A DNA stretch of 64,000 bases, taken from positions 173,284-237,283 of the forward strand of contig CACRXP010000880.1 in NCBI GenBank assembly GCA_902702965.1. The letters are read 5' to 3'. Each line of letters begins with the position of its first letter. The stretch's first letter is position 1. Position numbers and translations under genes: made by a program. Shown here in pieces: positions 1-13,600 of this stretch. Below the pieces are notes generated by a model. That model saw only the letters and a list, made by a program, of their open reading frames with translations, made no database searches and was not told the origin of the DNA. This DNA is from Spirometra erinaceieuropaei. Taxonomy: Eukaryota > Platyhelminthes > Cestoda > Diphyllobothriidea > Diphyllobothriidae.

Positions 1-22
1 TCACGGTGAATATGGTAGTGCG

Positions 23-581
23 CTACGATCGAAACGAGACATTTGGGGTGGTCAACGAATCCCGTTCTGAACCCAAGTGTGCAGTGACGTCGACTCCATG
101 CTGGAATACTGTCATTGTGGCGTCAGGTGCCTGATCAGAGAACTGGTACTGGTGTAGCCCAGATCGACTCCGATGTGTACAGTCAGGACGATCCGAACCT
201 GGGAAGTGTGTTGAAAGCGCGGTGCGGTGACAGGGCTGGGAGGTGGTCAGTATTTGCCCTTCTCCTCTGCGTGTAGTCCAATTCGTTGTTGCGGTAGGCA
301 TGAAGGCGTCCGAAGAGGCCAATGGGATTCTCGAATGTACACCGATAATTAGGACACAGAGAGGGTAGTCGGGGACACCCGGAGTCGTTGTTTGCCTTTT
401 CGTCTTCTGTTTTTGTCCCTTCTCCTTGGTTGGCTTTGAAGGCTGTGGCCCCGATTTTGTGACGGATCGTCATAGTTGCCAGTCCTGCGCAAGTCCTCCA
501 GGTCCCCTCTTTGATTTCGGAGTGAGATGACGGATTTCCAATCAGCCGGTTCCGGTCTACCACTCCCACGAACTGTTTCAT
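23..581 (-). pseudogene. Possible decayed zinc-finger tail of a retrotransposon ORF
   Basis: The minus strand holds a 132-residue frame containing CPNYRCTFENPIGLFGRLHA, which resembles the finger CPHC..TF..RIGLFGHLR.H of tapeworm RTE elements with a Cys to Tyr and His to Arg/Tyr changes. It continues at the left edge of the window in a second frame. Supporting homology is limited to this one block. Confidence 0.3.
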
Positions 582-599
582 TTGGAGAAGGATGGCATT

Positions 600-1744
600 T
601 AAAAGATGGTGAGCGTCACAGTTGGTTATCGGATCCGAGTGCCATGGATCTGGATTCTTGTAGTTTCATTCTCAAGGTTGTCTGCTGACAGCCAAAGCTC
701 CTCCGACCGAGCCCAAACACACCTACCTTTGGATGTCAACAGCGAATTAGTGTCTCCTCACTTAACTTGGACTGCTTGATACGCCAAATTGTACCTTAGA
801 TTTACCTTAGTAAAATGAGTTGCTTACGGTGGAATCCACTGGGTGGTTGTTTCTCGCTGTAATGTCGATATGGAATGTCTCACATCGGATATAAGTCAGG
901 TTCGGCCCTGTCTATTTCTTCATATCATGCTTTAGAAAAACTTGATTCGAAGATCCTCAGACAGCAAGAGCACTGATGACAGCGCAAAAAGCAAACCGTA
1001 GCGCAACTGAGTGGCTTTGGTGGCCACATTGAACGCTGCTCAATTTCCTCCCTGCGGGAAGCATTGTCATGGCCAGAAGACCCCAGACAGACTAGTCCCC
1101 TTGAAAGTAAGCAAGCTGTCCGCTAAAACAACCCGTGCCTCGTTTTCAAGCATCACCGGACGCGAACATGACCCATGTAAAACCCGGTGGCCGTTACGAG
1201 TAATATGACCGGAGCTAGTTACTAGTTGGTCGTCGAACATGCGGGCACCCCTGTTGTGCTCCGTCGCCGGCGTATAGCCTGCAGCAAACGAACTGGTTGA
1301 ACTCGAAACTGCACAAAGAAGCAACTCACCGAACAATAGGAGGACAAAGTCGAAAAAATTCAAGCCAAAATGGGGTATTTTCGAATGTCACCCAATTTGA
1401 CCGCTAAAGGCACGTGCCCGGAACTATGCTTCGGTGAGATAACTTGACCCTGCTTCGGGACGTGGGACAGACTGCAATAGTTCCCTTTTTATAGGCCTTT
1501 AGGTAAACTCACTTACATGAATGATACCCGGAGCGTGCCCAGCTAGGGGCCAAATCATGTGTGTCGAGTGCAGGGGGGGCTGTTTTAGTGTGTCAGACGC
1601 TGTGCTTACGCTCATCCCCCCATCGTTTTTACATTTTCATACCACTGGAGTACGTACGGTGAGCTTGAGAACAGTGAGTAAGGCAGACGCGTCGAAAGTC
1701 TGCCTCGTTACACACTTCATGCCACCACAAAGGCAGTTCAGCAA
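600..1744. other. No recognisable feature
   Basis: Only short overlapping open frames on both strands. No splice-consistent coding or repeat match was seen. Confidence 0.5.
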
Positions 1745-1950
1745 TCATAAGCGACGGCGTCTATTGGGTGCCCACAGAGGGGGCGCAGCCCCGTCGACGT
1801 GCGCGTGAATTCGATTATAGTGACGAAGACCTGAGCAGCATCTAACACGCTCTCTCCTCTCCCACCCACATTGCTTCGACGTCAAGACAACGTCAAGTCG
1901 ACCAGAGGTGGGCGCGGACGCAGTGGCCGACAAGGCTGGACAACCCGTCT
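1745..1950 (+). repeat. Dispersed repeat C, copy 1
   Basis: Shares GACGTGCGCGTGAATTCGAT, ACTCTCTCCTC and the context of a short inverted stretch with 59085-59240. Its end (GTCAAGTCGACCAGAGGTGGGC) also resembles 41717-41741 (GTCAAGACGAACAGAGGTGGGC). Confidence 0.45.
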
Positions 1951-2489
1951 ACGCGTGCCACACACGACTCGCGACACGTCTCAGACTTTGGTGAGGGCGA
2001 CTCGGACCGTACAGGCGTGGGCGTCATAAAGACCCCATTAAGAAGAAGCCATCCCAGCTTTACTCTCGGCCTGGGAAGGACCCAGTTATCTCATAAGTTG
2101 GGCAGCCTGTAGTGGCCCTACTTCGGGCTCCCGTTGCAAAGCTGCGCCTCTCACAAGTACTTGCATGTCCCCACCAGTGGCAGTCTGGTTCTCGATCAGT
2201 CACGACTACCCAAATCATCCAATCATCTTCAAGACCGACTCAGGTGTGCTTTCTTTCAGGGCGCTGTGACGCATTCAAACTGTCACTCGGGACGCCGCCC
2301 TCGCGGTGCCGGACGTGTCCTCTTGTCCAGCTGAAAAACTTATTCCAACCGGTTCTCCAAACTCTCCGTACAGAATACAGTGCCCTCTCAAGTGGCGTCC
2401 AATAAATTTCTTTCTACGCGAGACCGGACCCGAATGTTGTGGTGGCTACCGCGATGAGCCCTCCAAGTCACGACCCTCAGCGCGCCCTG

Positions 2490-2665
2490 CTAGGTTCAGG
2501 TGTATCAGACTTATTGTCAGTGAGGAATGCACCGATTCGTCGTGGAGATGAATTCCCCCAGTATCATCAGCCCCGCTCTTTTCCTCTTTCTGCACCCTGC
2601 ACCAGTCAATTGTCGGAACCTGTCAGCAGATTGGTAGTGAGATTGGACTCAGTGGCCGACACAGA
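2490..2665 (+). repeat. Dispersed repeat B, copy 1
   Basis: Shares with 43371-43560 the ordered blocks GTGAGGAATGC, a CT-rich stretch, TGTCGGAACCTG / CTGTCCGAGTATG and a G-rich TGGTGGTG-like part before CAGTGGC. Diverged. Confidence 0.45.
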
Positions 2666-3534
2666 ATGAAGACAAACGTCCATGCGACGCCGACCCGCTT
2701 GCACACGCAACGCTGGCACAATCGGTTAAGCGTCCTATTGCTGCGGTCGCAACCAACAGTGCGCCGACCTGACGGCGCGCTGGTAGAGCATCCAACTTAA
2801 CCCACTCGCTGGCCGGGTTCGAGGTCTGGACCAACAAGGTCCAAGCTATGGCTGGCTAGAACATTAACCGCACGGCTTGACCGTACAACACAGGATGAGC
2901 CGCGAATGCTAGTTTGGCAAGGCGTTAGGGACATTTCAAGAAGGCCTGCCCCCCGTCGCCTTCACCACCGACAGAATGCGAGCCGTAGATACGACGTGCG
3001 CATGGTGATCAGCCCCAACGGAAGATGCCTCGGGAAAAAAGTAAACGCGAGTTAGCGCAACCAGATTAGCGTCATGGAGTAAGTAGTCAATAAGATACCT
3101 TAAACATGTTTAATCAGGCAGAGGGGAAACTAGGTAGCATGCATAACCTGAGGCCGGTCCTTAAGCACATCTGGCAGAAATGCAGCCCAGAAGGGGCGGT
3201 GAGGAAACACGATAAGCTTAAATCCCTGACCAGCTGAGGAAAGACTGCCCCCTGATACATCCTGTCAGATGGGAGGTGGAATTGCTACCGTAATTCGTTA
3301 ACTGCTCTTTCTATTGACTGCCGCACTGATTTGGCTTCATCAGTTTCGGTATATCTGACCACTTTGCCTAGTCCAGGAACCCCCAATAAACGTGCACATG
3401 CGACCTAGCGTCGGCTTATCGTACCGTACCGTGTTCCGGACGGAAGATGACAACGGGTTGTGCTATCCTGGGCTAGAACTACAGCCACAGCGCTGATTTC
3501 ATGCAACAGGGCGAAATAAACGCATATGGAAACT
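2666..3534. other. No recognisable feature apart from a weak tRNA-like patch
   Basis: GCTGGCACAATCGGTTAAGC (A-box-like, near 2711) and GGCCGGGTTCGAGGTC (B-box-like, near 2811) are too far apart for a tRNA gene. Confidence 0.4.
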
Positions 3535-3690
3535 CCCATGGAAGGATGCAGAAGACCAGTTGGTGAGCATCCGTGCGCTTTCGATAAGTCCTCATCGAGT
3601 CAATGCGTTTCGATGGGAACGGAGTACAAGTGAAACACGTGAGAGATAAGAGAGACCGATCCCAGTTTGTCTTCCCATGCAAATGATGCG
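3535..3690 (+). repeat. Dispersed repeat D, copy 1
   Basis: Shares with 50805-50945 the blocks AACTCCCATGGAAG / GTCCCATGAAG, GTGCGCTTTCGAT / GTGCTTTCGATGC, TATGGGAA-like GATGGGAACGGAGTACAAGTG and GCGATAAGG-like GAGATAAG. Overlying open frames are accidental. Confidence 0.5.
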
Positions 3691-4649
3691 TGAGAACAAA
3701 AGTGCAGTAAAGGCTATCTCGGTGAAGCAAGTCACAGGTACGGTAGCGCAAAGGCTTTTCACAGTCCATGTAGTCTATATCATACATAATGCGCAACGAG
3801 CCCTTTTTGATGACAGGCTGGCATATTCGTGCTGGGAGTGCCTACACTTAAAAAGAAGAGCTAGCCAATAACCGGAGGCCACGTGCGTCTTCTCCAGCAC
3901 GCTGTCAGCATAGGCGTGGCGCCTCGTCATTGGCCGCTCCTTCCGAGCTTGATCGATCCGTGGTATGCGAGTAATCGATTAGCTCGTGCAGAATTTTCTT
4001 CTCGAAGTGGATTGGGCCGAATGCAGGCGAACCCCAGTAGGATGTTAAAAATAGGCGTAACTTTTCCAGTTAAACTTGACTTGCAGTTTCCTAATACACT
4101 TTTTCGTGGCCGGTCGTGTTCTTCCCTGCCGCGTTGGCATTGGGGACAGGAGTCGAGTGCGCATACGCTCCACGTGAATTCTAAGTAACAAGCCGAGTCA
4201 TAAGAATCTATGGGTTTAAAAACAGACTAGAAGGAAAAAATCACCAAAAGCTCAACCCGTGTAGGAAACAGGTGCAAATCACGCGAGTATCCCCAAGAAA
4301 CGCCGACCACTTCATAGATGTGATACAAAATAAGCAAAGCTTCACAACTTGGTCACGCGTAAGTGATCATCATTGACAGGTTGTCAGTGTCACGGAAGAC
4401 TGTCGATGTTAAAGGTACGTCGAAGCGCTGCTGCGGAGCTGGAACTGCTCCAGAGCTGCCCTCAATTAATGCGTGGGACCGAGGTTGTAACACGAAAACC
4501 AGGGCCTGGCCGGGTGACGACTCTCCTCCGACAGTCCCTCCCCCTTCGTCTTGCCTAGTTCAGCAAGTTCCCATGACAGTCATCGCCTCCTACAAAGGTT
4601 ACGCGCTGGTGCCCGACACAAATCCCACGTAGTTTTACAGTATCGATCT

Positions 4650-5440
4650 GACTCCGCCGACATCGCCCTGCCAGCCCCAAGCTTTGACAACATACGAGCT
4701 GCAGTGTCGGGTCTGATGTTGCTAAGTCGATCAGTCTATCCATAAACACAGATCACAGCCGCCGAGCTGCATACGCGGTCCAGAGGGAATCACTCGGGAT
4801 TAACGGAGATCAGCTTGAAGTAGATGGTTCCAAGTACCTCGGGACGAGGTCGTCGTCGGATAACCGCGCTTAGAACGACATCGACTCCCGATTCGCTGAT
4901 GTTCGAAGGACTCCCACAATTCCTACAAAATGTCTACGGACCCGACGAGATATCTTCGTCGCCACAGAAGTCCGCCTGCAACAGGTATTCATCCTGTCGG
5001 TTATCCTACACGGTTACGAGTGCTGGGCTACGTTCCTGAATGAGCGGAAACTGGTTAAACCACCCCATTGGGCAAAGTACACCGACCTGATCTCGACTGA
5101 GTCAGCCCGCGCTGGCCGCGAAGTCGTGACGACTCATCAGGCCACCCCACGTTCTTCGTCATCGGCCCTGTAAGCTCACCGTTTCTACCTTCGACCAGTC
5201 ACCGCTGCCCACCTGGAGGCGTTGGTGCGATCAACTCGAAACCTGGGTCGGCCCACTCCGTCCGAGTACTGGGCATGACTTTTAGGTCTTGTGTATTCAT
5301 TTCCGTCGCTGGAAAGAATGGGTCGAGCGCCATAGATCCGTTGGCGCAGATTGTCCCACGCACGACAGCATGAAAACCGACCACATCAATCATAATCACG
5401 GTTCCGTCAAGTACATGTTCTCTACTGGAACCTGACACAA
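4650..5440 (+). pseudogene. RTE-type retrotransposon relic, 3' part of reverse transcriptase
   Basis: This stretch matches the second half of the 12-13.9 kb RTE relic. It begins at the decayed polymerase motif (DSADIALPAPSF near 4650), passes GDQLEVDGSKYLGTR-like coding near 4810-4850, the GYECWA block near 5010, and a Trp-rich tail (LPTWRRW near 5210, RRWKEWVER near 5310). Several frameshifts and stops show it is inactive. The 5' half is absent. Confidence 0.72.
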
Positions 5441-5768
5441 CAGCGAAGCAAATTTCCAGTTACATGCGCTAAGGGACCAGCTGATCACGAGTCGTTGGTG
5501 AGATGGGAAATGAATTGCTCGCTTAGGGCGCCCTGTCAGTTCTATACGGAATGAGGTCTCTGTTGAGGTTCATAATATTGTCCCGCAGCTTGTGTGACCG
5601 TCTGAGTCAAATCATGCCTTTGTCGCCCCATCTCATGCCAACGACCAGCAAGGCAGCAAGGAAGTTATGGGAAACGGTTTTCGCACTTTTCTGCCTTGAA
5701 ATCGGCAATCTTACAGGCCGGTTGGGAAAAACGGAGGCCAGCAAACTTTTACTGACAAATAAGTGGAG

Positions 5769-6294
5769 TCTGTTAGAAGTACTCGTTAGACGACGACTAC
5801 TTACTGGGCGAGTTATACGCACTACAGGGCAGGTGGAATCGTTCGGCTCAACGGTGGTGCTCCTGTCCTTTCTGACTGCGTCTTGAGAACTACACTTCAA
5901 TAAGGATGAGTAAACTCAAGTTCATGTGTTTACATTCTCCCCCCTCTCACCGCCCCTAAGATGTTGTTGATAACAAGATCGTTGTAGAAAATGCGCCAAT
6001 GGAACTGTTTAATAGGGCGAACAAAAACAAATTCCGCGGTCACGAGGAGGGCTTAACTGGAATTCTGAGGGGGCTGGTGTATGTGTGTGTACGGAGGCTG
6101 TTAGGACGCGGTCAGGTGAAGTGTGAGGCTATGAAAGCCTATTGCGCCCGCGTTCAGGCAGCGGTGTTTGGCCAGCAGTAGAAAGTGGAAGAAAGAGCGC
6201 CAACAACGTTACAATCCTAGACGGAAGGAGTGCAGTCTCCGGCTTGGGGACAGCAGCGAGGCATTGGCAAAATCCTTCGGTAACTACGACACGT
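5769..6294 (-). CDS. Candidate 3' exons of an unidentified gene
   Basis: Three pieces on the minus strand fit together. The first is an exon after the strong acceptor GATTCTTTTTAG (about 6294-6208, containing VTEGFCQCLAAVPKPETALL). The second follows an acceptor near 5884 and ends at 5805 (CSSQDAVRKDRSTTVEPNDS). Then comes a 35-nt intron (5804-5770) with a perfect GTAAGT donor, an internal CTAAC and a TTCTAACAG acceptor. The last exon starts at 5769 and reaches TAA within seven codons. Phases are compatible. No family was recognised and no upstream exons were found, so this may be a chance arrangement. It lies downstream of akirin on the same strand. Confidence 0.3.
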
Positions 6295-6639
6295 CTAAAA
6301 AGAATCAGGAGACAATTAGTGAGGTCAAAAACACATGGGTAACAGATCAAGCCTGGAGGGCGGAAACGCTGACAACTAAGTAATAGCCTGTCTCCCGAAC
6401 ACGACAATTGCAGACATCATCCCAGGGGGCAGTAGTGACGTGGGCGCGCTAACTGGATTATGTTAAAGGCAACTTGCGCAGTATTAGCACTAATTTCTCG
6501 CTTTTCACATCCCTCATGCTGTAAATGGAAAAAAGTGGTTGAGACGACTAGGGGTGGGCTTGAGTGCAGTGGATCGTCCGACACAAAATCTCCATTCATG
6601 AGTGCTGCTATCAAGATAGATCAGTGAAAAGCTCCCCAC

Positions 6640-6780
6640 CGACCGCAACAGACAGAACGCGAGTACATGGTTTGTTTAGTTTGAGACTCGGGTCTGCGTA
6701 TGATTTACCGATTACAGCAAATATACCGGAAATGGCCATCTCGGATTCCTGTGTCCTTACTGGTAACATCTTACAAGTTG
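6640..6780 (+). mobile_element. Highly diverged SINE body
   Basis: GCGTATGATTTACCGATTAC, GGAAATGGCCATCTCGGATT and CTGTGTCCTTACTGGTAA track the order of the SINE body with many substitutions. It overlaps two accidental open frames on both strands. Confidence 0.4.
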
Positions 6781-7699
6781 ACAGCTGGTCCACACCGAAA
6801 CTCAATGTTGCCCATCCAGATGCGCCTGCATCGACTTCGCTCGATAAGTGGCTAGTAGTCCACATTTGCTAGCCAAGACTTGATACACTGGAAAAAAACA
6901 ACAGGCCTAAACACATAGCATAGGAACGGCGGCGGTTTCTGGTGAAAATGAAAACGCGTCCCGAAAATACTATGACTAGGCGGCAGTTTTTTGTCCATGC
7001 GTCTAAGAACATAGTTGACCGCTCCTATGAACCACGTCTCGCGGTGTCGCTGTTTTTGTGACACAAAAGTTCCTCAAAAACAGCCCGGGTGCATTAATAT
7101 GCAGACGGCGGACGTGTGTGCACGGCCCTCTCGTGAAACAGAAGGCTTATCCGGTTAAGGCTAGTAAACAGTTCCCAATGCCTCTTACCTGACTATACTA
7201 CTAATAAACTACTCATTTGGACAATTGACTACACTTTTCAAAACACACTTTTCTTCACAAACCACGCATTGTATAGTGTGGCCCTGTTTCAGCTTTGTAG
7301 ATGACCAATGGCATACCGTGGTGAAATGGTACAAGTCAGACGCAATCTTTCCATAAAAAGCAAGAGCTCATAACGCCCGCCTTTTCATTTGGTACTAATG
7401 CACAGACGTAACACACGAATCCCCCCTCAAACTACGCATGGCAGATCTTAATTTAGTTAAAGAACACATGTGTCCGTTGTTTCCCAAATAAAACACGGAA
7501 AATCAGCGCAAGACATCGACCCGAAACGCTGAAAGATGTGCCAAGGTCAGTTTGTCCATTTGTTGCCAGAGGAGATCGATTTAGCTAGGCCAACCCAAAC
7601 ACAACTTAGTCGACTGATAATTTACATAACAGACATGATGGACACACTGTAGTCAAAACCAAACAAGACAATAACATCTGTCGAGCAAAATTGAACCGC

Positions 7700-10600
7700 T
7701 TAAAATAACCGAGCACAAAGTAGGTTTGGAAGGGGGGGGGGGAGCTTACAGTTCATGGGCGCATTTTGGAACCGGTGGCAGAGCTGGTCCTGGTTAAACT
7801 TCAGTAAGGCCTCGTATTGCTCTACAAAAGAGGAAGACAGACTCGACCGTGATATGAGAAGAAAACAAATATTACTTCACCCGTGGAGGTCAGTCAAAAA
7901 TAAGGTCAACAAAGGCTGTGTCGAAAATATACATAAGGCTAACTTACCGGCCAATTTGCACGATAAAATATTATCGTACTCCTCGCGAAGCTGATCTTCC
8001 CTTTCTCGGATAAGGCGATCACAGAGGGCAGTAACTTGTGGCAACGTGAAGAGAGGTACGGAATCTGAAAAGTCGATTAGGCCCAATGAAAGTGCGTGAC
8101 CTACCTGAAGTAGACAGCCGTTCAGAGGCAGGGCACTCGGTGTGTTGGAGTTCGCGGACAGGCCGGTCGGATAGGCGGACTGGAGAAGGGGGTTCTGGGT
8201 TTTGCTCATTTTCGGAGTCGGTTTGGCAGTCTGACTTGGGGGAACGGATAGCCATTGAGCGCATACTCGTGATGACGGAGGAGCAGGCTGGTGGTGCTGA
8301 TTCTTAAAGGATACAATAAAATCTAGATACTGCAGCCCTTGCTCTTTAATATACTATGTACAAGGGAATGGTTTGAAAAATCATAACTTTTGCATAATAG
8401 ACTGTGTCACAAGCACAAAGTCAGGACCCAACGTAACAGTGACTATTGAGAGGCCATGCCAACAGGCATACTCGTATATTAGAGGACCGACAGAAGTGTT
8501 AGCTATAGGCGTAAAAATGTAGTTTTCAGACAACATGGAGAACTGAAAGTCACGGGAGAAATATTCTATGCGCAAACTCGTCTAGATAAACCTCGGACAC
8601 TCAGTACGCACTACAATAAGTACATTAGATGTGCTAACTCATGAAATGTTGACCGAAATTCTGAAATTCGTTTTCAACTCGAAAAAATTACTTAAGTAGG
8701 GTCGTAATATTAATCATCATGCAGCATTATCCCGTGATAATTCAGTTAATTCAGGATGCCGGTTTTTGAATGAACTTTATTCCGGTAGCCTATAAGAAAT
8801 AGACTAAAAATGGCTACTTATGTAGTATGCATTCTTCTCACTAATTCCTGATGCCCTTATAAATTTCATAGAAAACATGAGTAAAAATATTCATCTTTCT
8901 ACTTAGCTGGTAGAAAATTACGTCTTTAAATTTTATACTTGAAGAATGGGTATGGCAGGGTGTTAAGAAAGTTTCTAATTATGAGCTTTTTAAGACAATG
9001 ACACGTCCGTTCATAAAACATCTTGTCTCTGAATTTACTAAGGTTGCTTGTAAAGTTTACAATGTGGCTCAAATCCACCACAAAATTTCATGAACTCCAT
9101 ATGGTCTCCTCTCAATATCGTCTAGGAATGCATGATTTCCGTACATCGAATATACAGTTTGTAGTTTGGAAACCCTGAATGCAAGTGTGAAGTAAAAGTA
9201 TAAAATTTTAATGTGCAACGGCAGGTCGGGTCCAAAATTATTGGGAATTGGAAAGGTGTTCTAAAACCGAATTACGCACTTCGTTCAATTATAACATTTG
9301 AAGATGTGATTTTCTACCAAATGAGCAAAACAATCAGTATTTTCGCGCGTGCCTTCTATGAAAAATATGTGAACTTATAAAGGCATCAAAAGTTAGTTAG
9401 AAAAAGTCATACTACATAAGTGGTCATTTTTGCAGAGTAGAATTTTTGCAGGTGGTCGAAAGGAAGTTCCTTCAAAAGTCGGCATCCCAAAGTAGCTCAA
9501 ATGTCTTGAGATTATGCTGTACGGTTATTAATCTTACAGCTCTACTCGAGTGGTATTTCCCAGTCGAAGACGCATTTCAGAATTTCGGTCAACATTTCAC
9601 AAGTAAGCACACCTATTGTGATCCTTCCATATTGCATATGAGTGTTCCTTACGATCTTAGCACATCTACTGTATGGTAAGAACATACCTTCGGGAGAACT
9701 GGGTCGATCTCCAAAGGCGTCACCATCGTTCTGTGGAGTACGACTGAGAGGATGACGTGGGAGCAATCTTCGACGTTGAAGGCGTTTCACTTCCTCGCGT
9801 AATCTGCGCTGGATCTGGGCTGAAAGCACATGTTCAAAAAGATGCCCGTTATGTTAAAAGATTGTCTGACAAATCCACAGGTACAAACCAAGGTAATCTT
9901 TGGGAGTAAAATCCTTTTCAAGAAACACGAATGACTGCGAAATAAGTCCAGCGCAGGCCCTTATTTCGATATTCAGGACCGACAGATATTCAGCACAATT
10001 GCGTCCGACAGGACACGTGCGACTTGGAAGTTCTTCGGTGTTTATCGACCCTAGGTGGCGATCAGACGCGACATCTAATCCGATTACGGTCTGCTGCGTG
10101 CACAAGTTGGCTCCTTGACTGAAGGACCCTGGAGCTTGGTCCACAGAGGCTAGTATACACTTAAGGATATGGTGATAAAACTGGCAAAGTTGGATTCAGT
10201 CGAGACCTTCCAAGGCGTCATGTGGGCGATCAGTCAGAAAAACCAATCTCGGTATCAGTTATCTTGACTTAAGCCTCAACTGCAAAACGATTGACATCAG
10301 CGTGGGGTGAAAATGAGACGTCCCACCTCACTATACCAAATTCACGCGCAAGTGATTACTACCTCGGTTGTTATTCTCGGTACAAAAAGTGGACGAAAAA
10401 AGGTCCGTAACAATACTGAGAAGCCAGGGGTGAATGTAACAAATAAATTTGCTGTTCATGTGCAGTATCGAAGAAAGCACCAAACAAACACCAAAGTAGA
10501 ACAATGACAAGGAAAAGATACCAATAAAGGACGCAGAAGACAGTCACATGAACACTCCCAGGTGTCAGTCACTTCGTCACGCCCTTAGAGCAAACACAGC

Positions 10601-13600
10601 TTCCGGGCCTGGGAGGCTCGTAGTGTAATAAGCGCAGACTAAAGCACAAACGCAAACTGCACGTACTTGATGTTTGGACAACATGCGAACTGATTAGAGC
10701 GCTTGATTTCATGATATCTTCGGACAAATTAGTAGTCATGCAGGAGTAAGCTAATAAAAGAGGGCTGAGAAGCCGCTTGATGCACAGATTTACGGGGTCA
10801 GGCCCTTGGTGGTATTACAAACGAGCGACGACCAGACATCAGATTGTATAGGTTGGAGTCCACGAAAAAATCCTGTCCCGCATATCATTACGAGTCGATC
10901 GGTAGTGCTTCAAATATGCGCAACTTCAGTTTACTTGCTGCATGCCCCAAAACACTCGCACAGGCCAGTCAACAAGCTTTACTACACAGTGACCCTAGGG
11001 CAGACACGCACGAACAGAATTCATTTAGGACTTCTTTCCATTTTCTGCTACCTAAGGTAACTAGCCTGAACAACATCAATGGCGAAGGAACCTTTCCTCA
11101 AGACGTTATTCCGACTTGCGCTGGCTTTAAAAGACAATCGGACTTTGCAGTTTTCAGGCCCTTGAAAATATAATCAGGACGGGAGAGAAAAGTTAGCCAC
11201 TGAGTTAATCTTTAAAAAAACAGCAGGTAGGGGGTGATAGTCTGTTTAGAAAGTATTTGAATTAAACATGCTTAACAGAAAGAAGTGAAACAGCCACACG
11301 GTAAAATGATTCCGTACATGGCCTTCGCAGAACACGTGGAGGCGCATCACATCGGAGCTAAGTATTCCTGTAAGTAAAGCTAAGGACATGGGTAACTGTG
11401 ATCAGGAAAACTGGTCATTCGAAACTCATTCCCGGTACATGGGATGGGCCGACTGCTCCTACGAAATCCAACCAGACAAAGATGCATCGCGGTAATCGCA
11501 CTAGTCGGACTAAATCAAACGGGGTGCGACTCAGACGTCCACGTTAGAATTCAGGTACCGAGGGAAGACAAAACCAAACACAGACCGTCTGACACATGAA
11601 CTGGCCAGCTGGCCACGGCTTTTGCACCTGATAATGTGGTGGCAAGTTTGATTGCATCTTAGTCTGAGGCATAGTAGCGAAAAATAGCAGATGCTGGAAC
11701 GGTCATTTCTGGTCTATTTGCTCACGTGAGCTAGTTATATGCGTGGTGCCGAGACTGGTGACGCTCACGAGTCGGACCACGTTCTCGTTCGCACACGCTT
11801 GAAAGTTCACCTCTCATCCGCGCCCAAAATGTCACGTCCTAGACTCGTTGATGTCGCAAAAATCCGGTAGCCCCACACTGCCGATGTCCTAAGCAGAGAA
11901 ATCCAGTCCTGTTTTACGACCCGAGACGATGGAGAAGGCAGTAACCAGCGGTTGTCATTGAAAACATCAGTCATGAGCAGCTGAGAAAATCCCTGGACGT
12001 ATCCAGGGACGCCGCAGTGTGTGGATCAGCGGAAGAACCCTGCAGCTATCCGCTCAGACGGCTCGGGCCAGGTCCCGTAATGATGCTTCCTTCCGTCAAC
12101 TCCAGAAGATGACGCCAAAGTCGAAAACGGGTGACCGAAGGAAATATTTGGCTGAAATTGCGACCTAAATGAAACAGGCTACGAATGCTGGTGACACTCG
12201 AAAACTCTACCGAATTATCCTCCAAGTTGGCGGTAAGCCTTCTGCGCTAAGTGACTGTTCGCGACGTGGAAGGCGGCTTTATTGCTGACAAATCGACCAA
12301 AGTCGAGCCATGGCGTGAGCGCCATCTCAACTTTTACGCCCAACCCATCACGCCCTTGCTCTCCTCTGCAGCGGAGCTTCTCACCTCTCCAACCTATGCA
12401 GTGTCCTGCGACCCCTCTTCTGAGGCAGATCGCTGATTCTATGTATAGGCTGCGCAACAACAAGGCACCCGAAGAGAACAGTACACCCGCTGAAATCTAC
12501 AAGTCTTGTGTCGACACTCTGGCGCCCTGGCTCCATGAAGTGATTGAACAAGCGTAGAGAAACGAGGTTTCTCCTGATGACTGGGGGACTCAGGCATCCT
12601 TTTACCTATCCTCAAGAAGGGAGAGAAGACAAGATGCAAGAACTACCGCGGCATAGGTCTCATAGACGTTGTTGCGAAGACCTTCACCAGTGTCCGCGGC
12701 GGATCCTAAGCTGTGCGCGTCCGCGGATTCCCTGCTGGACGTAGGTGTACGGACCAGGTATTCAAACTGAGGCGCATACTTGGATTCCGCCGTAGGTACC
12801 AGCAACTGACAACCGTCCGTTTTGTTGACTTCGATGCTCCGTCAGTCCCCCTGGCGGACAATGGCGCTAGATGGTGTACCGCCAAATAGTATCGCCATGA
12901 TCAAGGCTTATTACAGCTTGAACACTGTACGAGTTCTGGCCCATAACAATACCAACCGTTCGGTGTTCGGTCTTACGTTCGACAGGGTTGTATCCTGCCG
13001 CTCATTCCGTTAAACTACGCTTTTGACTGGATTCTAGGGGGCCCTACACGAAGATGACGGTGTTCAGCTTACACCCGGACACTGGCTGCACGTACTCGAC
13101 TATGCCAATGATATCACCTTACTGGCTTTAAGTTTTGGTGATTTTCAGCCTATAGCGTTACAGGTGAACGAGGTCGCTAAATCGGTCAGTTTATCCATAA
13201 CCAGAAGGCACCGTTCGGGATTGATAGCTGTCAACTTGAAGTAGACAGTTTTAAGTACCTCGGGACGAGGTTGCTGCCGAATGGACAGAGTAAGGACGAC
13301 ATTGTCTCCCGAATAGATGTTACCAGCTGGGTTTTTTCAGGCCTTAGGAAATGCCTATGGGTCTGATGCGACATCATCGCCACTAAGATTCGCGTGTACC
13401 GTGCACCTGTCCAGTCCGTCCTTCTGTACGGTTACGAGTGCTGGGCTGTGTGCGTGGAGAACGAGCGAAAACTGGAGGTATTCGACTACCACTGCTTCGA
13501 GTGAATTACACCGACTTCGCCTCAAATTAGACAGTCCGCGCTCGCTGCGACAATATCACAAGGATAACCCAGGCTATCCAAGAAAGCCGACTAAGCTGGC

